Origin: a virus
DNA length: 64,000 bases
IMG/VR virus record: IMGVR_UViG_3300002053_000034
Span: 1-64,000 of that record
Strand: one strand, 5' to 3'
Part shown: in pieces, positions 28,701-31,653 of the stretch
Position numbering within the stretch: the first letter of the stretch is position 1
How the letters are laid out: every line of letters begins with the position of its first letter
Notes under the pieces: model-generated
The model's database searches: none
Seen by the model: only the letters and a program-made list of their open reading frames with translations
Told to the model about the DNA's origin: nothing
Translations under genes and position numbers: made by a program

Positions 28701-29457
28701 TACCTTTCTGGTAAGCTATCTGGCTCACAAATTCAGCGGCCACTTCTTTGCCGATTCGCTTAGCTTCGGAAGTTTCAATATCTAAGGCTACCACCATCTT
28801 GTCTTTTAATTCTCTCTTTATCTTTTCAAACTCTGTTCCCATATCTTTAAGAGCTTTACCAAAGAGCTTTATATCTCTGTCCAACTCCGGATTCCTAATC
28901 CTTCTACCACCAGCAGTTGGGGAAGCTCCTACAGATTTAGACAGATCCTGCACAGACCTATTAAGATCATTAATAGATCGCGTTTGTTTATCAATCAGTT
29001 GCTGAAGCGCTCTCTCTATATTCTTTAAAACCGTTTCTCTACCGGTTTTATAAACCTCGGACCGCTCTATGCGCTTGTAAACATTTACCAGACCTCTAAT
29101 AGCATCTACTAACTCTCGATCACGAGGATCCCTTGCCTCTCTAGCCACCTCTCTACCAGCTGACACAACCTTCTTGATAGCGTCTGGTACATCCTTTAAG
29201 TTCCTTAATTGTTGTAGAGTAGTTTCTAACTTAGCCACAGATTTTTGCAAAGCATCCAGTCTTCTAGTATTCAAATCGATGGCCGCCACATTAACTCCAC
29301 CAGCCTGGGTTGAAGCAGACTTCTCCAACACTCGTTCCAAATTTTGGATTCGGCGAGTTAAAGTGACAATCTGAGTAGCTAAGTCTTTTATAGGTTTCTC
29401 AGCTTGTGTATTCTGTATTTGTTCTAGTTGGATTTTATAAGTATTGACTGGCGGCAA
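7786..29457 (-). CDS. Giant tape-measure protein fused to a virion RNA polymerase and two nucleases, 7,223 aa
   Basis: Seen in order: coiled coil (1-215); DEDDh exonuclease (about 215-430); RNA polymerase beta-type barrel (FEDQIVIS at 1097-1104, K1220, K1228); beta'-type barrel (R2047-Y-P, D2173-F-D-G-D2177-x3-V-H2182) with a possible trigger-helix-like H2449; RecB/Cas4-like nuclease (3010-3190); a polyproline linker (P3304-P3311); classical tape-measure core (about 3780-4200); long helical rod; tape-measure tail motifs SPGEY (S6351) and VHRGEAIIPA (H7007); an HExxH motif (H6756); C-terminal coiled coil. The start is UUG with GGAGGG 7 bases upstream; an in-frame TGA lies two codons before it, so no earlier start is possible. 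Inference: a tail-packaged transcriptase delivered at infection. The frame is intact throughout, arguing against an assembly artefact. Confidence 0.93.
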   Translation of the reverse strand: MPPVNTYKIQLEQIQNTQAEKPIKDLATQIVTLTRRIQNLERVLEKSASTQAGGVNVAAIDLNTRRLDALQKSVAKLETTLQQLRNLKDVPDAIKKVVSAGREVAREARDPRDRELVDAIRGLVNVYKRIERSEVYKTGRETVLKNIERALQQLIDKQTRSINDLNRSVQDLSKSVGASPTAGGRRIRNPELDRDIKLFGKALKDMGTEFEKIKRELKDKMVVALDIETSEAKRIGKEVAAEFVSQIAYQKGTLQQILAGKGERGQVFVRPPRGVETEAQYKRLIGNIGKADPIPFEKLKKEGIEATEAMKKVADVLKDAEAVIGHNIAQFDIGVLEQHFQRAGIKIEAETDKFIDTLRLAREKFPQRLSTPTRRQPYALESFEKDFKLAGVETKNLTGSLHDASYDVELTITLLRALDGSIKELMAAQSDLSHTLSNISATVERATSDAAKRMKFAAQKMDKMAAGSDLLSETMAETEEYMRKAGQSFHKATLEIDDLAKIKSTIQANIFRPQVVRPQPVAEPFAIAGPVGAARSEKTAALLGDLAKSLDKLQNNIIKSLEKGLSSGAEILKDEAGKAFQLAPGQAEWELKIVDVRGLRQALAAEFREFASPEATANELIDTFKRAFVRRELGVARSPEVMAEAVYKEVGSLTAEMARSMGRQVEDLFKAIKQQTTTVGEIARRPELTDLFKGVALEAKAQRQLMQDFIKRLAVPAARIGPEGGVSIPTKYGAERALANFVTVTTGLEKLAQELRDLGGATIEVERLMRQVAQAPLRPTAGTVAEAEAEKLAATLVKKVIELGGRAEVATGYKRAIALRGLERGEFTEEQARIFAGSTQTLDELLKKADELKVSALDAARALDELSFENFYDILDKMLQAGKVPYLEKQAANIVRFDRNMREVSRTINDLLGLQPLIEPGRPKRRLYDEQSLKILTKAMEGRFRPEEQKQHIVAVNLLLKDLTERAGKLQEGLFAGKPYLGRPLATSLDLSDAASSKLKQFNEDMVTNLKALDKTAIGASLADIRAAAPFREFSSIQRQLSYVSNALAGGLPGGGQFEAPALLSAREQRIMEAGRYGQARTGLNVLTELRNTAQTFEDQIVISGRLAKAFTQITGRLVKPAETLEEAKRITAIEPGVQQITPRAARLRARSEEEFKRVLSEVTDQFQEILGVPQRYRGRADIAEISKEVENLIREHRGQTIEVQTAKLTETFLNYFGRKLSTRFGTKGVSVTPRYGELPKEITSLEDVGRFIQQGFKAGVAPGPGLGVARLPKNVGQLLIEIFNNIETRAAQEADEIDIFGGEVLESLTRQLIDSGNKFVIDLFRDASLGLVTEEEAKKQQVVFENATKAFKKVFGEELPKETSEAIRFIRERYAALFGEEQLFEVRPIEARISSRGIAKRGLMPEILEGIVNNLIGTTAGATTLSDEISRGALTETREARKKLNEYLRELGYQPFKDLDGVISRLKLEKPDIDPDTIKKLRDFEAQFSVYTDVVNEFGEQMQSFVAPKFLQIIEEPHLYPEWSPEQIQKGLKGARLDFQSFAAMAGVFGEGSKMMEELARSTALTAQEGWELLRAFQMLDPAMKDVNKALTEGLRTVSLRDVASFEKATGTVEELKGTIFDIGKFPTPFKLRIPSTAKGAKEFYEELYIPGPALRGTYQEELLGAQAPTNIARYLDNLVNAAKEVEEIASAAAQGGIGLSEEFQRKFATTIRAELTKSLTDTIKRFQQIEKVGPTPQNVEFMQQTINRFKQALSETREVAPIYQEGMATTERGAVEEFERKYQGQFSKIVGRIADILIGPDPASLRKDINEINAALKSYRETGGQIPQRFQAPYYQNILQRFGGDFEAMLETFKRRSEERGKVETVFDIELEAGNLDEFANRVGISIQQSLKEALEKRKETLGKARVAYFRELGESVFGKKKGIEEVFFQRVTPAITGKAISAIADKTRDLKDLLEELRSKYIVDLEIPGLPMLVEDLEKLSEAHSEYVTKARTLGLPVLKEGEIGLPPEMAAKIKVRTGIKDEIETTLADLIQKQSETFVESIRYPFTGTLSVQPHRARLLEQSLGKYGVAVPGAPGFARAGRPEERRDIGDLVRVVNTLREFIGVTPRAKRQYLPEETLSLLERRERAWAEGTEMAAEKARHLTEAIERLLKIVNAASPSFTNLEQKLDFDGDALFVHTGQLEESRAEIKKHFEALADDVTGVRSLFRSVFTAVKETDVATLAEMAVIFGKKHPAEKGFEFLTQPYLREQVKNLDLSKVFESLFTYTTGAGQLKAGTEEWQKAVGDWSKDFVVREILPEVFTRLGVDEPTAAAYRGRIGAAPTALPEVTETTTALERNISKLSEDLVRRQLWEKRYADAITGQLYKLHTGQTVEGISRIARISELETGFGRGLAGTGRRARPAPEFLQRFPQESVALGGRPVQEFATRVNEIMRFVIQKGMDVKHAGVEAVGQQILANIGKRGGTEFIREAMLAAKDQWDELLDFNDQIANEVRLRLGKFSTDELMRELQRFEPEVDISQLTGISREEIIQRIIKHVDVIATFEELGRQIQRQAVAGLSKQLERQIAELPTGPRKVRLLRDVQAAGGVERFAAQQIAKEYASETGIAIQKHVTTNLQPLYKMRTSMETLATAASRTGIKIEPTALTLPEAGAEKLSRDFENTQKAAHALSQALSETARGPRRGVHGLLVTSAIEQRYRELSELEKLGKESQQVVGKFALPFTDVIEANKLAVKVFQEAGAITGLGGGRLGPIPQMENLEEFFNKLTETQKIVRGRVAEISKLAGLKPLVPEEEALIGRETIEKYGIRPFEVIKDVLTKEALTKGEEIVPEELENRASELATAAQEAIAFQASVVEQLRRVTEIIKTIPEQRKYLEAAFPDVKFEEGATRIATAQMDAVQRFDDYTKAIENWHKQTFPTTRTNELRDAVRTFRVPATTAGEELKKTTAAAADELTTAIDESIIARKRDALKYLEGRAAGPAAPGEVPLHEIFRASAVHAGGGYGGGTQLESILQEMLGAPKGAEFLLEATSLRGTALHRRKQREFLAKYPTAEIEKPIEDLANRITGHIDVLYEEAGRKIVADVKTVYSTAQFKRLEEIADEVQERNITIQQKLDELKAQEPTSQLEKNVIRRLEEYISQVNIYLSGVEDAVGELVVVSTFDPKREVTIPIGEFDPTRFKRDLAIIQEGRTRVTKLLALIQSGQVIPKELFADVPKIYDYVSKELEKLGPEEFLRKLPTRPIGEVQRSSKEIIDRLTEEQDRLFDKISREYLGIYQSLGGPGVAERPLRLMFAAGAGAAAPPPPPPPPGGAGGGPGDGFDDEELRKRIQEILARIERGIKPEVPDIYKLIQTLDEALEGILAARERGDTLLAGALEDLVNNIRAAIQRIGASEESYREIYQLYQKLNEARRTGAAETGFARLRMPDIERIDPDTPEALHKNLRALYEAALRVHRLASDEEIQKFGPEIASLLSEAAEKGPVADITGQISDAITQLPPEKRGGMRRIWMHYKSSVSEYFLKRLDALKEEIEKEAGTPAGRRALIEYEQTVERFLANIRGTLGRLSDIYTQIGPSGKKTAFVDPELARLTGIYRTPAQLEELVTQTTPLRGELKPIIDILVGDLDPTQLDQIASPLQKVQAAFRLLAKEDPNLKAILEDADQFRRIGDQALEAWDFAALTKGITELRAALQAYNRLQIGAFGGGTDYTEPIRKNVEDTIKLLRQIETMFAPGGVEASPLGLAGVPSFLDPQTQELLHRRNIAQVQKYFETPEAAGGPGRGRAFTYRYKIVDPATKQTLSSLAEEFKKIGETSSKSGDQIGIFTQRTEDLIKSFQSRRGLGQAFGRVIRWGLASRSVYGFINALQGMVNTIADVESGIAILRQVMSPLQTDFQLLTDQALDFAKQFGIPIRQVIDAMRVFAQQGLAQAEVIDRTRTSMLAANTTTLTATDATEAITAATRVYAKEGESTVRFLDAWTEVEARHAITSGDLANALKKAAAVAKTSGVTFDEFNAIVTGIGETTRQTGKEIGTSLRFIFRRIQAEKGPKELAKIGIPVIAETGELRSAFDIFQDLAVVWTDLTNAQRLSIATAIGGRRHFNSLIVLMDHWNDVLTTLNDSLNSKGAAERRNQIVMDTYAKKLQQVRGALAELQVQFGRFALPVAKGLLTGLRTILETLANIPNSIKIAAVAFAGLFAIIAKGQTLVTGIIDRIRGFTNVFGDFGAQFAKQFKIGIFEIFGKLPRALDNIDTTGLSTITEVGKGIQDFESVLGKAGYAIAQFGRGWNSVMSEIAYTGTATTETLSKAFGKLGGGLATLGLRTAVRSPVLGGIITTLATGSKQAEKGLAKLAELFGIPAEALARWSQENASFVKSIGPLAGSIAALIPISGKTGDALKRLALSADDYEKSLSGLRRLRSSELADINSLATSYDRLQGSIDAANKARDPEAMERAIRREEYVSPVLAAGRAYDQSRDLGNQLAAVNLSLIDSFDKFGNAVVKPTANLKKYFTVMREAKIRAIAETEVKALEKFAEELTNAGSASAKFRSELRKFVKEIPGIGPVIAKQIKVSPAQELREAVSDVNKILAARENFPLSTAFDELFKEYNQRLKDARERFRGFYSDFRRILGGLETRGLGAAQIRGLLDREDLQPAFELMVEFEGRLKRLRDQGRINWKDILGIEILKRIEPDVSFDYAAELTKELFREAGILQRTKKAFVGDIVLFSDEIDTQFDIAGRQGILKYRDGLGIFVEAIDRELRTVKEIPFESVRRFVESIFPATKIADQLTENLDILREQLVGAAAGIVAIGDKEFRREFGLGARFFEQIPTETLIQTPIGYNLPGRGGPGGIGRVPFQANLLGIGFRDIIREYLVKPEEELKQFVEEARRRLEADKGFTKGLEEEITRFATIIKNNQVVAQFASIYVDLNKSLSESNRVLKENISVEQARNEALRETAGLLRDIPEAFTDLNLGIRDFFELTAQQRQLVVERARPPEQRTFTRLRGEIVAEELRRQTLADQLEQVLRARTQVGIIAEQARATGIVVPREDLQSITESVIKGISPGEREQIKLQESIKENTSNTVESLHDMLAALGDPKGQAVTLRNAEKLGQSLATGIDLLKSPRTRDRFRGVLGTTEISENIKRGFDNLIKLRNLAEKRGNNETVRSIDTIITEQSRELVGAVGVRRARRIVEGEIPTLPSPQRFIREALTLREPISYLPGQFNFEQLISRAFGEYGIREVIQELEKAAGPTPEELKRGEIIRAYRTAPRPRFGYEPGLAPPDIRYQRLTGSSQFRNVTKLLNEQNKISVASSKTLSQLFAAYGGFNEIFRQAAKREQRGYDVQVKQLREQQKGVVVRFRAGEIGQEEFRTQMRDIARQISEAVRAREEAGRTAQQRATREAVGLIASATTTFARSAGFSEKALNNLGKSAAASVIAWQAWSALTGEELPEAVKRATNALNEYAATGGSPASKLRVRAAAKAVEKLEKNQKDLLNAEEKDKIRRAKDLKLSEEDLRRGNEALKAVKEGDLKKLNESEKLSNINRDQLTTLLAIEENTRKSSEAAAEGKDATEGAAKDTAQEMEKPIESMTQSLRGKLDEIKQERLMGGGDVAARLKDLFAAATVVTAAGYLGEKTRLPAELGEARRRAERLNESFAKLAQAFPKEVEAAIKQLRERREAALARGGATLTEQRTRLLDVARAEQEFLDRLSEMAESIGISLDDVSTIIESKKDKLYVIGELSSIISKSIDNLIRDVSVSINNRRIEQQFRLGLTGELRGLPTFEEFQIGKLPHELSPTERLLKEGGTTYRQLYDSFNILQDIRERLIGALQENAQRLVASQVGFTVGTMGAKRTIEDTTRELEKEGLLGLTKEDPTKIFTLMRKEQRKIPLFREVARRSQEQFLSLPEDMQKAQRVGHTEALAAINRQIRESRKFIEEYTKVLSVVDVGKALKEQREKLARFREIGKQITEQWRKGLIDPDIYAKTIPKINKSVIEAREAISGFEELGPPSDFRKAIADLIDRTAIASEQLRIEAENHEHLARAAQEVNVLMSDLAQVFEVGLNIERVIGEFEQLKFNLRVDDLHREFANLADDILSRLRGGTHPLAPQFPTFAAVQAGVPPEQLFRMTRAQQRIAEIQFTQGRQPTIAELQQIRFEEHIGELRLKQTREDEKLRQQFQAVVSLDRQIQMERLRAVNIEDPRVRESLLSSYSEFRGQLRAALEEASQIVREVEPGILERRGIDFDALFEKLKELRVELPEGIAERFDPQRVIRELALGEQAPVVGAIEESNAILRSIETNTRGLTERLVPGFLREERRKRAIATAESFVAGVRGEAQTGGTITGPGGPREDKVPILASPGEYIIRASSANKLGKQTLDYMNTTGTLPSGRRDPADIVREVERELGYEPTREQRMRALRAQGEIIFGKSKEELDLLFGKGMGGKIPYRYVNGGPTIEAYEEMLAKRDPIIYNILKYKDPGEIRKPRGEFKVGSKYFSLDQIHEDIGEALIPFHGTTIGMTEGQKSEYLLNQTAKIADYLIGLGPASAERLALKRFTSTLYKDSVESVLRRGPSATKRFDKLVSKEATKSLANYLRPSGKISKAAPAIADLTESPLTIRRILEEGTAIRPDIGIGELRQHVDKLSRRFPTMKEYNFYFDELISTIGKGKTAQRFMSVADLRKAKLQLSQLAAGTKLHPVTSRRIGDIIFSRKPFSKQTIGSDAVRYSVGQFIPGARVPDPKQIKNILRLSTMDDSMAELAKNIRHEVKHNADYELRVLAAFAKKIGVEDPLLKQHVDTLKDIEFALGLVRKGKISERIFPRSGGMLNPMEAYATALEKPVSRLPLERRTVAKLLQQRARLQKESDAALETLGKTPTRAKLANHPMFESFRHKFGEAENAYRRQFKSAADVGIFFGEGLRGGGRIFRKYPLGGLIPYYQDGGKTIAEQINFGDPTLEKMIEFIKGLFRRKPSAESEELKRIKEIDRAIMEGRGSGGRIYKYQQGTPYVPVDQMAMVHRGEAIIPAQYNIGGLVKRHYQAGGAVSPSRVLQGIESAAEKFGEAVVRKLEDATINFNIPTEDQLPELKIDTSNLEGVLEGFSVGAAGISKIDQFIESTTEKLDRLEEQTVTNSEEIKMVETKASEMEGLERELRIAKEQLEMAYLETQRSTDFVEDRSYVNATINESISDLKSMDITPIRSRITSLELSISNLNRELEDQRVIILSNISRLDLRG
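8908..9270 (-). other. Possible zinc-metalloprotease motif (HExxH) in tape-measure C-terminal region
   Basis: H6756-E-V-K-H6760 sits in a helix-like context (NIRHEVKHNADYEL), followed 61-68 residues later by NPMEAYATALEK, which offers E6821 or E6828 as third ligand. Spacing suits gluzincin-type metallopeptidases. The motif is short and could arise by chance in such a long helical protein, so the call is tentative. If real it could act in self-processing or on the cell envelope. Confidence 0.4.
16858..18120 (-). other. Core tape-measure domain of the giant protein
   Basis: Residues about 3780-4200 match the classical phage tail tape-measure N-terminal core (TIGR01760 type): a helical lead (VYGFINALQGMVNTIADVES), an amphipathic repeat region (AITAATRVYAKEGEST, AITSGDLANALKKAAAVAKT, IGETTRQTGKEIGTSLRF, LSIATAIGGRRHFNSLIVLM), then a hydrophobic segment (IKIAAVAFAGLFAIIAKG) of the kind thought to help membrane passage of DNA. 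Confidence 0.92.
19498..19572 (-). other. Pro/Gly/Ala linker between polymerase and tape-measure halves
   Basis: Residues about 3296-3320 are low-complexity: Gly/Ala, eight consecutive prolines (3304-3311), then GGAGGGPGDG. It is the only such stretch noticed in the protein and falls directly after the last enzymatic domain. It is likely a flexible or extended hinge, and possibly where the chain is cut or threaded. Confidence 0.7.
19888..20430 (-). other. RecB/Cas4-like PD-(D/E)XK nuclease domain in the giant protein
   Basis: This covers residues about 3010-3190. Motif I is RGTALH (H3041), motif II GHIDVL (D3073), motif III VADVKT (D3086, K3088), and motif IV Q3143-V-N-I-Y3147 (QxxxY). This is the full set expected for the RecB/Cas4 branch of PD-(D/E)XK nucleases, which cut or resect DNA with one or two metal ions. 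No iron-sulphur cysteines are seen, so it is closer to RecB or AddA/B C-terminal nucleases than to classical Cas4. Confidence 0.82.
22078..23370 (-). other. RNA polymerase beta'-type double-psi barrel with DFDGD
   Basis: This covers residues about 2030-2460. SIRYPFTGTLSVQPHRARLL (R2047, P2049) aligns with beta' NRAPTLHRLSIQAFEPVLV. The magnesium-binding motif D2173-F-D2175-G-D2177 is followed by ALFVH, matching DFDGDQMAVH of beta'. About 270 residues downstream FVIQKGMDVKHAG (H2449) may be the counterpart of the trigger helix TxRTFHxGG; this last match is weaker. Between the R-x-P and DFDGD strands there is an insertion of roughly 100 residues compared with bacterial beta'. Confidence 0.88.
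25723..26280 (-). other. RNA polymerase beta-type double-psi barrel region
   Basis: This covers residues about 1060-1245. TFEDQIVISGRLAKAF (E1098, D1099) matches the bacterial beta motif NFEDxIxxSERL that contains E813/D814 in E. coli. About 120 residues later GRKLSTRFGTKGVSV carries K1220 and K1228, separated by seven residues exactly as the active-site lysines K1065 and K1073 in the beta motif GDKMAGRHGNKGV. Order and content are those of the beta catalytic barrel, with the rest of beta absent or unrecognisable. This reduced layout is known from phage-encoded and virion polymerases. Confidence 0.88.
28168..28815 (-). other. DEDDh 3'-5' exonuclease domain inside the giant protein
   Basis: This covers residues about 215-430. 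Exo I is ALDIETS (D226, E228), Exo II is IGHNIAQFDIGVL (N327, D332), and Exo III is LHDASYDVELTI (H402, D407). These are all five acidic/His catalytic positions of the DnaQ-like DEDDh family with normal spacing. The family removes nucleotides from 3' ends of DNA or RNA using two metal ions. It could proofread or trim the transcript of the fused polymerase, or degrade nucleic acid on entry. Substrate cannot be told from sequence. Confidence 0.85.
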
Positions 29458-29464
29458 GTGTCAG

Positions 29465-29470
29465 CCCTCC
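29465..29470 (-). promoter_or_regulatory. Ribosome binding site that sets the UUG start of the giant gene
   Basis: GGAGGG lies 7 bases before the UUG codon at 29455-29457. The in-frame codons immediately upstream include a TGA, so UUG is the first usable start. A weak start codon with a strong binding site on a very long gene may set a low expression level, as needed for a tape measure present in few copies per virion. Confidence 0.65.
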
Positions 29471-29494
29471 TATAGCGTATTAATAGCTAAAATT

Positions 29495-29512
29495 ATTATA
29501 GAAGACCTGGCC
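29495..29512 (-). promoter_or_regulatory. Candidate promoter (-10) upstream of the giant gene
   Basis: On the coding strand the sequence is CTTCTATAAT, sharing the TTCTATAAT core with sites upstream of clpP and the cold-shock gene. It lies in the 62-base gap before the giant gene, about 38 bases from the start codon. No convincing -35 hexamer is visible 16-18 bases upstream, so it may be a phage-specific or activator-dependent promoter, or chance in AT-rich DNA. Confidence 0.35.
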
Positions 29513-29519
29513 TTGCCTT

Positions 29520-30569
29520 TTAGCGAGTGGGCAACTTATCTGGTAATTGCCCTTTACGATGTTTTGAAGAAGCTTTCTTTCTGATGAGAGTCCTGTCCTT
29601 AATCATTTTAGCTTCTCTTGGTGTGTCGTATTCAATGTCCTCATACATTTCATCAGCCTTGGTAACTATTACTTCTTGACTGTTATAAGCTGATAGTTTA
29701 CCTTTATTTCCTTTTTGACCCTTTCGGGCCATGGCATCTTTATTACGTTCTTTATAGTAATCATTAAGATACGCATCAAGTGCCTCGTCATCCTCGATAA
29801 TATCCTCCGAAGGTTGATCCTCCGGCATCATTTCATAAATATTCTGATAATAATGAGACCAATACGCTAAATTCAGCATGTCCGCAGTATATTGGGTAGT
29901 CGGAACCCCGAATAGAGGCTCCGACGTTTTCACACTAGTTACATATCGTATTCTCCATAAATTACTACGAGCGATGGCTCGTATAATTGGAGTAGGTATT
30001 CCACTATAAAATAATATAAACTCAGATAACACTCTCTGTCTAAAATTTAAATCCGTATCATTAATAAATGATGTGTATTGTGACCATATTAATTCATCAG
30101 CATCGTAATAATAAGAACTCTTCCAGCATAAATAAAGTATTTTAGATTCTTCCGCCCTAGTTTCTGCGGTCATAGAATATTTGGCGCGCTCTTTCATCTC
30201 AATCTTATTTATTTGAGTTTCGAGCTCATGAATCACATTCTTTATTCTCTCTTGATTAGCCTTAACTTTAAAAGTTTTGGCCAATAATACTCTCTGCGCT
30301 TCCAACTTGGATTTCAGAGATGAGAGTTGATTGCGTTCCTTTTCAGTGATAATATTTCTTTCTTTAATTAGTTTTGTCATATCACTGGTAGTTAATAACC
30401 CCTCTTCTAGCGACTTCTTGTACTCTTGATCATAGATATTGCGAGCTTGTACAAAACTTATCGCGTCGGGATATTTAAATATTATGGATACGCCATTCAA
30501 ATCGATTATTTTTATGCCAGAGCTAATAGATTCAACATATTTTTCTATTTCTTCGTAAGTTAATTCCAT
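29520..30569 (-). CDS. Putative tail assembly chaperone, 349 aa
   Basis: It is directly upstream of the tape measure, the standard place for tail assembly chaperones. Residues 45-105 (YDQEYKKSLEEGLLTTSDM, then KLIKERNIITEKERNQL) align by eye with YSKTYTKSLVEGITTSAEM and DILMRRGVIGPEFEQRQ of the preceding gene, so the two are paralogues. A central coiled coil is followed by a Trp/Tyr-rich helical part. The C-terminus is highly basic (KDRTLIRKKASSKHRKG). Chaperones of this type coat the tape measure during assembly; the unusual length may match the unusual client. Start ATG after CGGAG. Confidence 0.6.
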   Translation of the reverse strand: MELTYEEIEKYVESISSGIKIIDLNGVSIIFKYPDAISFVQARNIYDQEYKKSLEEGLLTTSDMTKLIKERNIITEKERNQLSSLKSKLEAQRVLLAKTFKVKANQERIKNVIHELETQINKIEMKERAKYSMTAETRAEESKILYLCWKSSYYYDADELIWSQYTSFINDTDLNFRQRVLSEFILFYSGIPTPIIRAIARSNLWRIRYVTSVKTSEPLFGVPTTQYTADMLNLAYWSHYYQNIYEMMPEDQPSEDIIEDDEALDAYLNDYYKERNKDAMARKGQKGNKGKLSAYNSQEVIVTKADEMYEDIEYDTPREAKMIKDRTLIRKKASSKHRKGQLPDKLPTR

Positions 30570-30572
30570 TTA

Positions 30573-31334
30573 TTACTCCGAAGATTTAGTCTTGCGAGGA
30601 CGGCCCCTTTTTTTAGTAGTGGTTGTTATACCAGTGGGCTTATTAGATTCCGGTTTTTCTTCCTTTTTCGACTGAGCTTTCTCCAACTCAGCAATAGCCT
30701 CACTAGCCTTAGTCTGCATCTCTTCTTCTATTTCTCTTATAGCCACTGCTTCGGGGGTTTGGTCCAAAAAGTTAGAATCTAATCCCTGCAAATAAAGCAT
30801 GACTTCAAACCTAGCTCTAATAGCCATAGCTTGATTTTTTTCAGTTAAAAAATCAGAATAATCATCCCATATTCTTCCACCGTCTTTAAGCTGAACCATT
30901 CTAGATGTAAGATATTCAAGCCTTGCGTCGTCAGCAATCTGTTCACATGTATTCGCCATAGGACCATTTAATCTTTGATTCCAATTAAAAAGTTCCTCTC
31001 TTGCAGCAGATACTTCCACTGCTCGTTGTTGCTTTTCATCTAAATCAGCTGCAGCCTGTAAATCGACTACTTTTCGGGCCAATTCATCCGTTAATTCTTT
31101 CTGCCTTTGTTCAAATTCTGGCCCAATTACGCCACGACGCATCAAAATATCCATCATTTCTGCAGACGTAGTAATGCCCTCTACCAATGATTTTGTATAA
31201 GTCTTGCTGTATTGCCAATCAGCCCCTCTTACATCGTCAGCTGTAGGCGCAGCAATATAATATAAATTACTAGTAACTGGGTCCCGAAATTCCCTTCTGC
31301 CTTCTAATGCTTGGGTTTCTTTTTGTTCTATCAT
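30573..31334 (-). CDS. Putative tail assembly chaperone, 253 aa
   Basis: Paralogous to the next gene over residues about 38-110 (Y-x-KSL-x-EG-x-T motif, then R-x-x-I/V-x-x-x-x-x-x-x-x-L). The N-terminal 35 residues (GRREFRDPVTSNLYYIAAP) are of the type that links tail chaperones to virion parts. The C-terminal tail is Lys/Glu-rich with an AT-hook-like KKRGRPRKTK. It ends in TAA TAA followed at once by the ATG of the next gene in the same frame. ATG is preceded by GGAGGAG. Confidence 0.6.
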   Translation of the reverse strand: MIEQKETQALEGRREFRDPVTSNLYYIAAPTADDVRGADWQYSKTYTKSLVEGITTSAEMMDILMRRGVIGPEFEQRQKELTDELARKVVDLQAAADLDEKQQRAVEVSAAREELFNWNQRLNGPMANTCEQIADDARLEYLTSRMVQLKDGGRIWDDYSDFLTEKNQAMAIRARFEVMLYLQGLDSNFLDQTPEAVAIREIEEEMQTKASEAIAELEKAQSKKEEKPESNKPTGITTTTKKRGRPRKTKSSE

Positions 31335-31353
31335 TTTACTCCTCCTCCTGTAA

Positions 31354-31626
31354 TTATTTCTCCTTTACTCCTGCATTAATTTTACTTTCTATCACAGTTT
31401 CAGCTGGTGGAATATATCTAACATCATACCTAGTGTTGATTTCTTTGTCCAAATCTCTAATACAATTATTACCGACCCTCAAAATTTTAGATCTCAATTT
31501 CTTATACTGATCATTATTAGGTACAGCAACTTCGGCGTAATCAAGTATTCTTTCAAATAAAGTAGTGATGTTGTCCGAGATTACTTTCATTAGTTTTTCC
31601 TTATTCTTGTCAACCTTAGTTATCAT
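31354..31626 (-). CDS. Hypothetical protein, 90 aa
   Basis: A small, mostly helical, Lys-rich protein (EKLMKVISDNITTLFERILD) with no motif. It lies between the tail-tube gene and the chaperone genes; in many siphophages a small tail protein occupies this place. The start ATG follows GGAG at 9 bases. Function unknown. Confidence 0.6.
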   Translation of the reverse strand: MITKVDKNKEKLMKVISDNITTLFERILDYAEVAVPNNDQYKKLRSKILRVGNNCIRDLDKEINTRYDVRYIPPAETVIESKINAGVKEK

Positions 31627-31653
31627 CTCCTTTTACTCCTTTCCATAATTAGT

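Noticed and set aside
30600-30620. A7 tract near the end of the first tail chaperone as a frameshift site
   Set aside because: A -1 shift ends after about seven codons and a +1 shift ends just past the next start, so no fused chaperone would be made.
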